Positions 9,211 through 17,879 of a stretch of DNA of 64,000 nt are shown here, in pieces. A program made the position numbers and the translations under genes. Each line of letters begins with the position of its first letter. The first letter of the stretch is position 1. This stretch comes from an uncultured Pelagibacteraceae bacterium. Its GTDB lineage: Bacteria; Pseudomonadota; Alphaproteobacteria; Pelagibacterales; Pelagibacteraceae. The stretch covers positions 21,087-85,086 of the forward strand of contig CACGJO010000004.1 in NCBI GenBank assembly GCA_902573425.1. Reading direction: 5' to 3'. The notes beneath the pieces were generated by a model that saw nothing but the letters and a program-made list of their open reading frames with translations, made no database searches and was not told the origin of the DNA.

Positions 9211-9975
9211 TTAATTAATTTTTTTTTGTTCTTCTTTTATTTTTTTAATCAAGCTGCTTCCTTTATCAAAAAGTAAATTTATTTTAATTTTTTTATTTAC
9301 CTTAACTTCTATTTTTTTTATATTTCTTATTTCATTGTTATCCGCCACAGCTGAGATTGGTCTCTTTTTACTTTGAAGATTAATTATATTAATTTTTGAT
9401 CTTTCAGAGATTAATTTGCCTTTCCATCTTCTGGGTCTGAATGGACTAATTGGAGTTAGTGCAATTTTTTTTGAGTCTAAGGATAATATGGGGCCGTTAA
9501 CTGATAAATTATATGCCGTGCTTCCTGCTGGCGTTGATACAAGCACTCCATCACTTACTAATTCCTTGATTAAATTTTTTTGATTAACTTTAATTTGTAA
9601 ATTAGCTGTTTGTTTACTTTGCCTTAATAAAGAAATTTCATTAACTGCAATCATTTTAAATATCTTTTTTTTTACATTTGTTATTTTGACTTCAATTGGG
9701 TTTATAGTAAACTTATTAGCCTTTTCTATTTTTTTGCTTAGTAAAGAAATCTTCTGGTTTTTATTCATTAAAAAACCAACTGATCCACAATTAACTCCAT
9801 AAAAAGGTTTTTTAAAATTATAAAATTTTTTAAGGCTTCTTAACATAAATCCATCGCCACCAGCTACGATAATACTGTTACATTTTTTAATAGAATACTT
9901 TTTAAAATTTTTTAATCTTTTTCTCAATAACTGTGATTTTTTGTTTTTATCAAATATAAAATGACATTTATTCAT
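9211..9975 (-). CDS. nadK: NAD kinase
   Basis: NAD kinase phosphorylates NAD to NADP using ATP or polyphosphate in the cytosol. The diagnostic GGDG motif is at residues 39-42 (VAGGDGFMLRSL). VNCGSVGFLMN, NEISLLR, and the NAD-binding signature DGVLVSTPAGSTAYNLS with PISPFRPRRW follow in family order. The length of 254 aa is normal for alphaproteobacteria. It is a housekeeping gene embedded among glycosylation genes and may share a transcript with the putative glycosyltransferase upstream (9 bases away). Confidence 0.95.
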   Translation of the reverse strand: MNKCHFIFDKNKKSQLLRKRLKNFKKYSIKKCNSIIVAGGDGFMLRSLKKFYNFKKPFYGVNCGSVGFLMNKNQKISLLSKKIEKANKFTINPIEVKITNVKKKIFKMIAVNEISLLRQSKQTANLQIKVNQKNLIKELVSDGVLVSTPAGSTAYNLSVNGPILSLDSKKIALTPISPFRPRRWKGKLISERSKINIINLQSKKRPISAVADNNEIRNIKKIEVKVNKKIKINLLFDKGSSLIKKIKEEQKKIN

Positions 9976-9983
9976 AAATTTAT

Positions 9984-10922
9984 TTATTTAAAAAATAATC
10001 CACTTCTTAAATCTTTGTGCAAGGTATTATTTTTAAAATACCTTTTTAAATTAAATCTTAATAGATGATAAAATATATAACTAATTCTTTTGATAAATCT
10101 CTCAAATAATGTTGATGGAAAAAATTTGTTAAGATTATTACTTGAAATTTGACTAATCTTTAATGTTCCAAATAAACCCTGGGGCGCATTAGCATAATTA
10201 TCTGATAGATGTCTTATCAAAGAACCTTTGTCTAATTTGTCCTTTTGAAATGGAACAATAGTAGCTAAATACCTGCTCATACTTAATCCGTTCATATTTT
10301 CACCGTGCCAACCAACAGCAGCCATTTCCCTTATTAATAAAATATTTGAAATTGATATCCATCTCCAATTAAAATTATAGAACTTTGTTTTAATAAAATC
10401 ATTGAATTCTTTTTTATCATATATCCAAAAGGAACAATTTGAATTTGCTAAAACCAAATATTTCTTATTTGATAAATTTAAATATTTTGATGATTGCTCT
10501 ACTTGATCAGTTGAATAGAAATTTTTATCTTTTTTATTAATTTCAAATCTTAAAAAACCCAAATTATAATTATTTTTAATACAAGTATTTTTATGCTTTA
10601 ACCAATAACTAAAATTTTTTTTATCAAAAAGTATATCATCCTCGCAATAGATAAATATATCAAAATTATTTCTTTGAGATTTCATCAGATTTCTACAATA
10701 CCACGTAAGTTTAAATGGATGATTTTTTTTTAAGTTATAATAAAAATATTGTATTTTTTTATCTTTATTTTTAAATCTTTGATTTGAATGAACAAAAATT
10801 TGAGATTTATTTGATAATTTGAGTAAACTTTTACAAACTTTTTTAAAGTTTTTAATTTTTTTTTTATTATATGGTTTTTTTAAATATAATGGAATATGAA
10901 CTGATATCTTAAAATTTTTCAT
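9984..10922 (-). CDS. Putative glycosyltransferase (GT-A-like)
   Basis: A 312-aa soluble-looking protein. The beginning, KISVHIPLYLKKPYN, and the middle, FDIFIYCEDDILFDKKNF, look like the start strand and the acidic metal-binding loop of a GT-A enzyme. The EDD triplet would sit where the DxD motif is expected. No other family mark is recognised. It overlaps the upstream GT17 gene by four bases (ATGA type), so the two are translated together and may act on the same glycan. The call rests on the weak motif and on context. Confidence 0.5.
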   Translation of the reverse strand: MKNFKISVHIPLYLKKPYNKKKIKNFKKVCKSLLKLSNKSQIFVHSNQRFKNKDKKIQYFYYNLKKNHPFKLTWYCRNLMKSQRNNFDIFIYCEDDILFDKKNFSYWLKHKNTCIKNNYNLGFLRFEINKKDKNFYSTDQVEQSSKYLNLSNKKYLVLANSNCSFWIYDKKEFNDFIKTKFYNFNWRWISISNILLIREMAAVGWHGENMNGLSMSRYLATIVPFQKDKLDKGSLIRHLSDNYANAPQGLFGTLKISQISSNNLNKFFPSTLFERFIKRISYIFYHLLRFNLKRYFKNNTLHKDLRSGLFFK

Positions 10923-11824
10923 ATATTATTTTCAAGATCTAACCAATCAGAATATTTGTCTAAATTTTTTTGTATAAAAGATGGCATCTCTTTAATAGAT
11001 AAAGTTTTTAATTTAAACTCATCAGAATATTTATAGTCTCTAGATTTAGCTTGATGATTGAAATTTATTACTTTCCTTTTTACCATATCTTTAATGTCTT
11101 TAAGTGTTTGATTGCTATCTTTAAACTCCGCATGTTCTTCATGATTTGTTAATTTTATATAAATGTCCTCAGGTGATTTAACTTGTGAAAAATGCCAACC
11201 TCCATCTGTTATGATTTTAATATTTGTATATTTTGAATCAGAAAAAAGTGTATCAATTCTGTAAATTGGGTAGTTTTTAATTTTGAGATCTCTTAACCAG
11301 CTAAAAGATTTAAGATGTTTTTTTTTACATCCTCTAGTTCCATGCCATTCTATTCTGTCACAAAGTAAATTAAATTTGTAATAAAAAAGTTTTTGTTTGA
11401 ATGCTACGATTTTGTTCTTGTTTTTTTCTAAATTTACATTTTCAAACCTTGGAATTTCATCGTTGTCACTATAAAATATGTAATCATTTTCATCTGCCTC
11501 TTCAATTCCTGAGGTTAGGCTATCTCTTTGGTGGGCAATTCTTTTGATAGAATTTTCTCTAATTTGATTATTTCCTGATTTGTCTAAATGTAGCTTGGTT
11601 TCATCGAAAAGATTGTTGGGCTCGTTCTCAACTACAATATAGTTAATTTTTTTTTTAAAATCTTTAAATTTATTTATATCAAAATTAAGTTTTTTCTTTT
11701 CTCCACTATGAGAATATTTAGCTTCGGTAATAACAAATTTATCTACGTAAGGATCAAGTATATTAAATCTTAATTCCAACATCATATTTTCATTATAAAA
11801 TGTTGTGCAATCAAAAACTTTCAT
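10919..11824 (-). CDS. Glycosyltransferase family 17 protein
   Basis: The protein resembles GT17 enzymes, best known as eukaryotic bisecting GlcNAc-transferase III, with bacterial members of unknown acceptor. Marks are the start MKVFDCTTFYNENMMLELR, FVITEAKYSHSGEKK, the acidic YSDNDEIPRF, FKQKLFYYKFNL, and GGWHFSQVKSPEDI. I place the start at the ATG at 11824 (301 aa); a TTG four codons upstream is possible but less likely. It overlaps the putative glycosyltransferase downstream by four bases and is divergent from the 2OG oxygenase gene. A paralogue is at 21733. Confidence 0.8.
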   Translation of the reverse strand: MKVFDCTTFYNENMMLELRFNILDPYVDKFVITEAKYSHSGEKKKLNFDINKFKDFKKKINYIVVENEPNNLFDETKLHLDKSGNNQIRENSIKRIAHQRDSLTSGIEEADENDYIFYSDNDEIPRFENVNLEKNKNKIVAFKQKLFYYKFNLLCDRIEWHGTRGCKKKHLKSFSWLRDLKIKNYPIYRIDTLFSDSKYTNIKIITDGGWHFSQVKSPEDIYIKLTNHEEHAEFKDSNQTLKDIKDMVKRKVINFNHQAKSRDYKYSDEFKLKTLSIKEMPSFIQKNLDKYSDWLDLENNI

Positions 11825-11897
11825 AAGGTGATACAAATTAAAACATTTACTATTAACAATATTAAGCTATAAATAATAGTTGAATATTCATAAATCT

Positions 11898-12686
11898 ATG
11901 CGCGACTATATTAACTTAAAGAATTTAGGCAAAAGTATGAAGGAATTTTATAATAAAAGTCCGTTTCCATATGCTGTTATAGATAATTTTTTTAAACCCT
12001 CCATTGCAAATAAGTTAGAAAAAGAATTTCCAAAATATAAAGATAAAAGATTACATGAATATAAAAATTATTGTGAGATAAAAAAAACATCAAATAATTG
12101 GAACTTTTTCCCTCCCTTGACCTACAAAGTTTTTTCACTTTTAAATTCAAATCAAGCAACAAAATTCTTATCAAAAAAACTTAAAATACCTAAAGTGATA
12201 CCAGATTACGGGCTTCATGGTGGTGGTTGGCATTTAATGCATCACAAAGGCAAGTTAAATCCACATTTAGATTATTTTATACATCCTAAAGCTAATTTGC
12301 AGAGGAAATATAACTTAATTGTTTTTTTGTCAAAAGGATGGAAAGAAAATTGGGGTGGTGAAATTTGTTTTTATAAAAAAAATAATGAAAACAATAAACT
12401 TCCCGGAGATTTAACTACAAAAATTTATCCAAAATTTAATAGGGCTGTCTTTTTTGATGTATCAAACCATAGTTGGCACGGTGTTCTTCAACCAAAGAAA
12501 AAAGTAATAAGAAATAGTATGGCAGTATATTATTTGATAAATCCTTCAAAAAAAGACTTGTTAAACAGAAAAAAGGTTTTTTATGCTCCAACTAATAAAC
12601 AAAAGGGAAACAAAAAAGTTCTAAAGTTTATTAAATTAAGATCTAGCTCAAAACATTTCGCTAAAGTTTATAAAAAAAATAAATAG
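11898..12686 (+). CDS. 2OG-Fe(II) oxygenase, prolyl-hydroxylase-like
   Basis: A 262-aa cupin-fold dioxygenase. The iron-binding triad is visible as His123-x-Asp125 (NPHLDYF) and His194 (SWHGV), and Arg205 (VIRNSMAVYYL) would hold 2-oxoglutarate. GWKENWGGEICFY between them is typical of the prolyl 4-hydroxylase/Ofd1-like branch. The ATG at 11898 is preferred over an upstream TTG at 11880. The gene stands alone on the plus strand, 73 bases from the divergent GT17 gene and just before tRNA-Leu. In sugar clusters such enzymes may hydroxylate a glycan or a protein; the substrate here is unknown. Confidence 0.75.
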   Translation: MRDYINLKNLGKSMKEFYNKSPFPYAVIDNFFKPSIANKLEKEFPKYKDKRLHEYKNYCEIKKTSNNWNFFPPLTYKVFSLLNSNQATKFLSKKLKIPKVIPDYGLHGGGWHLMHHKGKLNPHLDYFIHPKANLQRKYNLIVFLSKGWKENWGGEICFYKKNNENNKLPGDLTTKIYPKFNRAVFFDVSNHSWHGVLQPKKKVIRNSMAVYYLINPSKKDLLNRKKVFYAPTNKQKGNKKVLKFIKLRSSSKHFAKVYKKNK

Positions 12687-12690
12687 CTCT

Positions 12691-12775
12691 TGGTGCCCTC
12701 GGACAGACTCGAACTGTCACTCCCATACGGGCAAGGATTTTAAGTCCTTTGTGTCTACCATTTCACCACGAGGGC
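12691..12775 (-). tRNA. tRNA-Leu (anticodon TAA)
   Basis: The minus strand begins GCCCTCG and ends CGAGGGC-A-CCA with an encoded CCA. The anticodon arm is AGGACTTAAAATCCT with TAA in the loop, and a long variable arm gives 85 nt, as expected for tRNA-Leu. It marks the right edge of the first glycosylation island, four bases after the oxygenase stop. Confidence 0.95.
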
Positions 12776-12825
12776 TCTACTGCATATATATACATTAATT
12801 AGTGATTTTGGCAAAAATAAAGTTA

Positions 12826-15132
12826 TTAAAATTTATTTGAGATCTGTACCAACGCGCCGTATTCAGGAACTACACTCGTAAAATTATAATTAGCATCAAC
12901 ATCCAAATCAAATACACCTAATTTTTTTGAATAGTGACTATTGAGTTTATAATCTTGTAAAGCGTCAAAACTTAAAGCAAAATCATAATCTTCTTTTTTA
13001 ACACGTCCTATTTTAAGAAAAAAACTATCCGTGTGAGAATTTTCATTATAATCATAATTAAATGAATCTAAATGCTGTAATCTCTCATAGTTAAATGATA
13101 ACGTAAGATTGTTCTCATAAACTTCCTCAATTCCATAACTAAATCTCATATTTTTTTGGGAATATTTTTCGATTTTATAAAGTTCAGAACTAGAGCTGTC
13201 TGAATAAGTATAATCAACAACAACATCAGGTGAATAGTCATAAACCAATTCTAAACCACCGTTATGGGAAACACTTTTATTTTTATATTGAATTGGATCT
13301 AAATTAAATAAAATTCCTGTTGCTAAATCACTAGTTACAAATTTCTCACTTCCGTAAATTACATTTGTTGCCCCTGATGAAGCGTTTGTCATAAATTCAG
13401 TGAAATCAGATAATTTGGTTACTGCATATTTTAATTTAAATGATGGAGTAAGATTTAGACTGCCAAATTCAGTATCATTTCTAAAATCAATTGATGTATA
13501 AATTTGCTGACCATTCCTTTCTCCAGTTATAACTCCTTCGGTTTTAAGGTCATATTCTAGTTGGCTTAAACCTATAACTGTATTGGTATATCCATTATCT
13601 TTAAAAGGGGTAATAAAGTAATAGTTCAATGACAATGAATCCATTAATGTATCACCTGAGCTACCAAGCCGAGCTTTGCCATCTGAATATCTTACTGAAT
13701 AACCATAAAAACTATTTTTACTATTTTTTTTATCTGCTCCGAATGAAATGCCGCTGGTAGTTATATCTTTGGGTTTTTCTAAAATTGTGCCCAGATAATC
13801 AGATTTTCCATGATAAGAGCCATATGTTAAATCACCATGACTCCAATATGACCAATTCCTTTTTTTGTCTTTGCTTGATTTATTTTTAAGAGAGGCAGTT
13901 TGAACAAGATCTTTGCTTTGAACTTTATCAAATAAATAGTTTAACATTAGGTTATCTGATTTTATTGAAGCACTGAAATTATTAAAGTTATTGTTATGTC
14001 TATTTCTTTTTATCCATTCAAATCTTTTAAAAATTACTGAACTATTTTCACTTACATTATTTTTTGCTAATTGAATTTGGGTGCTTACACCTGTCCTTGG
14101 GTCAGACACGCAAGCAAAGATACCGAAATTGCATGATAAACCTACTTGGGTAACAACATCTACACTGCCACCAGCAACAAATTTGTCTGAATCCTGCGAA
14201 CCAATTCTATTTACAAGATAAAGTTTATTTCCTGAGGGACTAAAGGCCATTCCAAAAGCAGCTGTATTAATTGTTCCTGATGGAGTAACCGAACCTACAA
14301 TGGTTGCAGTATTAGTTGAAAAAGGTTGGGTTAATCTAAATTGGAAAATAGCATCTTTATCAGTTTGGTTTAATGCATTAGCATCATGCATTAGCACAAA
14401 CATGTTCAATCCATCTTGACTGAATTCTATAGCATGAGCATCATCCTTCGAGTCTAGATTAGCTGTAGTTGTTAATGTAATGGTATTTAATAAAGTTATA
14501 GATGTTAAGTCGTAAGCAGTTGATAATTTATATTCGTCAATATGTTGGGCTTCTCGAGTACCATCTAAAAAAATTAGTTTTTTTCCATCATTGCTAAAAC
14601 TAAAGTTTGCCCTGCCTCCAGTATTACCATCTGTAAGATCACTTGTTACATTGTCTGAATAAGTTAACCCATTAAGATCGAATGGTTTAGCTAGATCAAA
14701 GCCATGGATTTTGCCCGTTACATTTCCTAAAAACAATTTAAGTCCATCTCTACTAAATTTAATATCTGAACATTTTGTGTCATTTTCATTGTCAGTCAAA
14801 CCTACTTTTTCAACTAATGGGCTTGCTTCATCTATTACACGTGAAACAGTTCTTAAATCAAAAGGAGTTTTAAGAGTCATCATGCTTATACATTCATGAT
14901 CTCCATTAGATGTGAAATTGCTTGAAAAAACTTTTTTACCATCATTGCTAAAGGCTAAACCTGTGGGTAGTTGAAAAGCATCCCTAACTATTGTATTTCC
15001 TTCTGAGTTAGTGAGTCCAGATGCCAATGGTCTTATTGCTTTTTCAAACGTTAGAGTGGCTTGAGCTTTTGCGTATGTCTCATAGCAAATTGTTATAACA
15101 GCCAGTAAAAAAAATAGCTTAATTGATCTCAT
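12826..15132 (-). CDS. Autotransporter-like outer membrane protein with beta-propeller-type passenger
   Basis: A 768-aa secreted protein. Residues 1-23 form a signal peptide (basic start, hydrophobic core, Ala-Lys-Ala-Gln end). The passenger (about 30-335) has five repeats built on F-S-x-D/S-G-x-K/N-hydrophobic (for example FSNDGKKVF, FSRDGLKLF, FSPSGNKLY), as in beta-propeller blades. From about residue 425 alternating polar/aromatic strands begin (WSYWSHGDLTYG) and run to a C-terminal Phe, the pattern of an autotransporter-type beta-barrel. It is transcribed alone. I take it for a type V-like surface protein; ligand and role are unknown. Confidence 0.7.
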   Translation of the reverse strand: MRSIKLFFLLAVITICYETYAKAQATLTFEKAIRPLASGLTNSEGNTIVRDAFQLPTGLAFSNDGKKVFSSNFTSNGDHECISMMTLKTPFDLRTVSRVIDEASPLVEKVGLTDNENDTKCSDIKFSRDGLKLFLGNVTGKIHGFDLAKPFDLNGLTYSDNVTSDLTDGNTGGRANFSFSNDGKKLIFLDGTREAQHIDEYKLSTAYDLTSITLLNTITLTTTANLDSKDDAHAIEFSQDGLNMFVLMHDANALNQTDKDAIFQFRLTQPFSTNTATIVGSVTPSGTINTAAFGMAFSPSGNKLYLVNRIGSQDSDKFVAGGSVDVVTQVGLSCNFGIFACVSDPRTGVSTQIQLAKNNVSENSSVIFKRFEWIKRNRHNNNFNNFSASIKSDNLMLNYLFDKVQSKDLVQTASLKNKSSKDKKRNWSYWSHGDLTYGSYHGKSDYLGTILEKPKDITTSGISFGADKKNSKNSFYGYSVRYSDGKARLGSSGDTLMDSLSLNYYFITPFKDNGYTNTVIGLSQLEYDLKTEGVITGERNGQQIYTSIDFRNDTEFGSLNLTPSFKLKYAVTKLSDFTEFMTNASSGATNVIYGSEKFVTSDLATGILFNLDPIQYKNKSVSHNGGLELVYDYSPDVVVDYTYSDSSSSELYKIEKYSQKNMRFSYGIEEVYENNLTLSFNYERLQHLDSFNYDYNENSHTDSFFLKIGRVKKEDYDFALSFDALQDYKLNSHYSKKLGVFDLDVDANYNFTSVVPEYGALVQISNKF

Positions 15133-15256
15133 AGCCTTGAATGTATTAAACTATATTTCTATTATATAAATCAGATTCTTTCAATTTTTACATTAATTTG
15201 GTGCATTGCTAAAAACGTATATTTAATAGTGATTTAATGCTTATTGAGGTAGTTTT

Positions 15257-16240
15257 TTAACAACCTTTAAAAGAGGAAGACATATTCTTAATTAAATCAA
15301 AATACAAAGTTTTCCCTGGATTTAAAGTAGCTCCTAAAGGATCTATAACTCCAGTCTTAATATTTGTGTCTTTTGCTACTGCTTTGATTATATCAGGATT
15401 AAATTGAGGTTCAGAAAATACACAGCTTACTTTTTCATGTTCAATTACTTCTCTAATCTCAGATAATTGTTCTGCACCAGGTAATACATCTGTATTTACT
15501 GTAAAAGCTCCCAATACATTAACGCCAAATCTTTTTTCAAAATATTGGTAAGCGTCATGAAAAACAATTGATTTGAAATCTTTATTTAGCTCAGATTTTA
15601 CTTCTTTTGTAAGTTTGTCTAAATCTTTGTGTGCTTTTTTTAAATTAGCTTTATATTTAGATTCATTTTTTTGATCGTTTTCAATTAGATGATCTGCCAT
15701 TTCACTTAAAATTACTTTTGCGTTCATTGGATCAAGCCAAATATGCGGATCGTGTTCACCATGGGCATGTCCGTGATGATCATCGTGTTTATCTTTTTTG
15801 TGACCATGTTCTTTATGATCATCGTGTTTATCTTTTTTGTGACCATGTTCTTTATGATCATCGTGGTCTTCGAATATGTTTCTTTCTCTAAATTCCAATT
15901 TTTTTAATCCCTTAATTTCCATTAATTCTATTTTTTCAGCTTTTTTTGCTATTGATTTTAATGGTTTTTTTAAAAAATTTTCCAAGTCTTCACCAACCCA
16001 AAATATTAAGTCCGCATTTTGTAGCATTTTTGCGTGCGATGGTTTTAAAGCAAATCCATGTGGAGAAGCATAACCATCCACTATTAAATCTGGTTTGCCT
16101 ACTCCATCCATTAAATAACTTGCTAATGAATGTATAGGTTTTATTGATGTAACTACTTTCACATCAGCATTTGCTGGTGAAAAAATAGCTAAAAGAGATA
16201 ATAATGATACTATTAGTGGTAATTTCTTAATATTTTTCAT
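15257..16240 (-). CDS. znuA: Zinc ABC transporter substrate-binding protein
   Basis: ZnuA captures periplasmic zinc for the ZnuBC transporter. The 327-aa protein has a signal peptide (residues 1-25, ending SPANA), a strongly His/Asp/Glu-rich loop at about 122-163, and the family marks HIWLDP, VFHDAYQYFEKRFGV, EHEKVSCVFSEPQFNPDII and a terminal Cys. The charged loop contains a perfect 13-residue tandem duplication. It is divergent from znuC with two zinc-repressor-like palindromes in the 73-base gap, which points to Zur control. Manganese-type relatives usually lack such a long His loop, so zinc is the best call. Confidence 0.93.
   Translation of the reverse strand: MKNIKKLPLIVSLLSLLAIFSPANADVKVVTSIKPIHSLASYLMDGVGKPDLIVDGYASPHGFALKPSHAKMLQNADLIFWVGEDLENFLKKPLKSIAKKAEKIELMEIKGLKKLEFRERNIFEDHDDHKEHGHKKDKHDDHKEHGHKKDKHDDHHGHAHGEHDPHIWLDPMNAKVILSEMADHLIENDQKNESKYKANLKKAHKDLDKLTKEVKSELNKDFKSIVFHDAYQYFEKRFGVNVLGAFTVNTDVLPGAEQLSEIREVIEHEKVSCVFSEPQFNPDIIKAVAKDTNIKTGVIDPLGATLNPGKTLYFDLIKNMSSSFKGC
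15778..15866 (-). repeat. 39-bp tandem repeat in znuA His-rich loop
   Basis: Two identical 39-base units lie head to tail at 15778-15816 and 15817-15855, and an 11-base start of a third unit follows to 15866. Each unit encodes DDHKEHGHKKDKH in frame. Perfect DNA identity, including synonymous positions, shows that the duplication is recent or kept by conversion. It changes only the length of the metal-gathering loop. Confidence 0.92.
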
Positions 16241-16259
16241 AATATTGATGAATTTAATT

Positions 16260-16292
16260 TGTTATAATATAACACTATGTAATATTATAACA
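16260..16292. promoter_or_regulatory. Probable double Zur operator between znuA and znuCB-zur
   Basis: Two 15-base palindromes lie in the divergent gap: TGTTATAATATAACA at 16260-16274 (perfect arms) and TGTAATATTATAACA at 16278-16292 (one arm mismatch). Their centres are 18 bases apart. Both resemble known Zur boxes (TGTTAT-ATAACA type), and the first contains a TATAAT that could be a -10 element, so a bound repressor would block transcription. Zur itself is encoded at the end of the znuCB operon. Confidence 0.68.
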
Positions 16293-16313
16293 TTTTGAAG
16301 TCAAGCGATTAAA

Positions 16314-17060
16314 ATGAACTCAAATCAAAATATCTTAGTAAAATTAAAACAAGCTAGTTTTCGTATAAACAATAAATGGCTTGTTAAAGATGTATCTCTA
16401 GAGATTGAAAAAGGTAGAATAGTTACTCTTATTGGTCCGAATGGTTCTGGAAAAAGCACGACCGCAAAGATTGTCTTAGGAATCTATAAAAAAATTGATG
16501 GAAAAGTTGAAAAATACACAAATAAAGTTGGATATGTTCCTCAAAAAATTTCAATTGATTGGACATTGCCACTCAGAGTAAGAGATTTTATGGTACTTAC
16601 TGAAAATCTTAAAGAAGAAGCTATTAATGATGCTCTATCATTAACAGGTGTTATACATCTTAAAGATAAAAATTTAGGAGATTTATCAGGTGGGGAATTT
16701 CAAAGAGTTTTGATTGCGAGAGCTATTTCAAAAAAACCAGAACTATTAGTTCTTGATGAACCAGTACAAGGGGTAGATTTTACGGGTGAAATTGTTTTAT
16801 ACAAACTTATAAAGAAAATTTCTGATGAACTAAATTGTGGAATTTTATTAATTTCTCACGACTTGCATACTGTAATGAGTGCTACGGATCACGTTGTTTG
16901 CCTAAATGGTCATGTGTGTTGTTCAGGATCTCCAATAGAGGTTGCAAAAAATAATGAATATAAAGCTTTATTTGGAGAACAGGCTTCTCAAATATTATCA
17001 AGATACGAACATAGACACGATCATATTCATACAAATGAGGGTGAAATAAAAAAAAATTAA
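16314..17060 (+). CDS. znuC: Zinc ABC transporter ATP-binding protein
   Basis: The ATPase subunit that drives zinc import. Walker A GPNGSGKST is at residues 41-49, the signature LSGGEFQR and Walker B LLVLDEP follow, and the H-loop is in LLISHDLH. The C-terminus carries a short His cluster (RYEHRHDHIH) that may bind metal. Its stop abuts the znuB start at 17061, and zur follows, giving the operon znuC-znuB-zur. Length (248 aa) is normal. Confidence 0.94.
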   Translation: MNSNQNILVKLKQASFRINNKWLVKDVSLEIEKGRIVTLIGPNGSGKSTTAKIVLGIYKKIDGKVEKYTNKVGYVPQKISIDWTLPLRVRDFMVLTENLKEEAINDALSLTGVIHLKDKNLGDLSGGEFQRVLIARAISKKPELLVLDEPVQGVDFTGEIVLYKLIKKISDELNCGILLISHDLHTVMSATDHVVCLNGHVCCSGSPIEVAKNNEYKALFGEQASQILSRYEHRHDHIHTNEGEIKKN

Positions 17061-17864
17061 ATGTTAGAAGATTTTTTTATAAGAGCTTTAATAGCTGGAC
17101 TCGGTATTGCAATTGTAACAGGGCCCCTTGGATGTTTCGTTATATGGAGACGGTTATCATATTTTGGCGATACTCTTGCTCACTCTGCTTTACTTGGAGT
17201 TACACTCGCTTATACTTTAGAATTTAATATTGCTATTTCAGTATTTATAATTTCATCTTTAATTGCGTTAATTCTGATAGATTTACAAAAAAGAACTAAT
17301 CTACCAGGTGATGCTTTACTTGGGCTTTTGGCTCATTCGTCTTTAGCAGTTGGATTAGTTGTTATTGGATTTTTAACATTCATTAGGTTCGATATCATGG
17401 GATTATTATTTGGAGACATATTAGCAGTTACAATTAATGATATATTTATTATATGGATAGGAGGTCCATTAATACTAATAATTCTTAAATTGATATGGAA
17501 AGCTTTATTTGCTTCAACAGTAAACTACGAATTAGCAGAAGCTGAAGGCTTAAATCCTGACAGAGCTAAAGCTATATTTACAATTTTAATGGCAGGCATT
17601 ATTGCTATTTCAATAAAAATGGTTGGATTATTATTAATTACAGGAATGTTGATTATACCAGCTGCAATGGCTAGAAATATTTCTTCAAGCCCACAAATGA
17701 TGGTAATTTATTCAGTGATTGGAGGGTTGTTATCTGTGATTTTAGGTTTATTAACTTCTTTAGAATTTAATACAGCTTCAGGCCCTTCAATTATAGCAGC
17801 TGCCTTATTCCTATTCGTACTTTCATTATTAAAAATTAAACAATCGATTAAATTGAAAAATTAA
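17061..17864 (+). CDS. znuB: Zinc ABC transporter permease
   Basis: The membrane channel subunit of the ABC-3 family. The 267-aa protein begins with a hydrophobic run and carries the family marks GPLGCFVIWRRLSYFGDTLAHSALLGV and EAEGLNPDRAK, with about eight membrane segments. The start codon follows the znuC stop directly. With ZnuA (divergent) and ZnuC it forms a complete high-affinity zinc importer. Confidence 0.94.
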   Translation: MLEDFFIRALIAGLGIAIVTGPLGCFVIWRRLSYFGDTLAHSALLGVTLAYTLEFNIAISVFIISSLIALILIDLQKRTNLPGDALLGLLAHSSLAVGLVVIGFLTFIRFDIMGLLFGDILAVTINDIFIIWIGGPLILIILKLIWKALFASTVNYELAEAEGLNPDRAKAIFTILMAGIIAISIKMVGLLLITGMLIIPAAMARNISSSPQMMVIYSVIGGLLSVILGLLTSLEFNTASGPSIIAAALFLFVLSLLKIKQSIKLKN

Positions 17865-17879
17865 CGGAGAATCAATACA

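Noticed and set aside
4108..12775. Genomic island integrated at a tRNA gene
   Set aside because: I found no integrase, no direct repeat of a tRNA 3' end and no shift in composition, so only a variable region is suggested, not an integrated element.
15247..15266. Hairpin at the end of znuA (8-bp arms with one mismatch, 4-base loop)
   Set aside because: It overlaps the stop codon and no T-run follows on the transcribed strand, so a terminator call is not supported.
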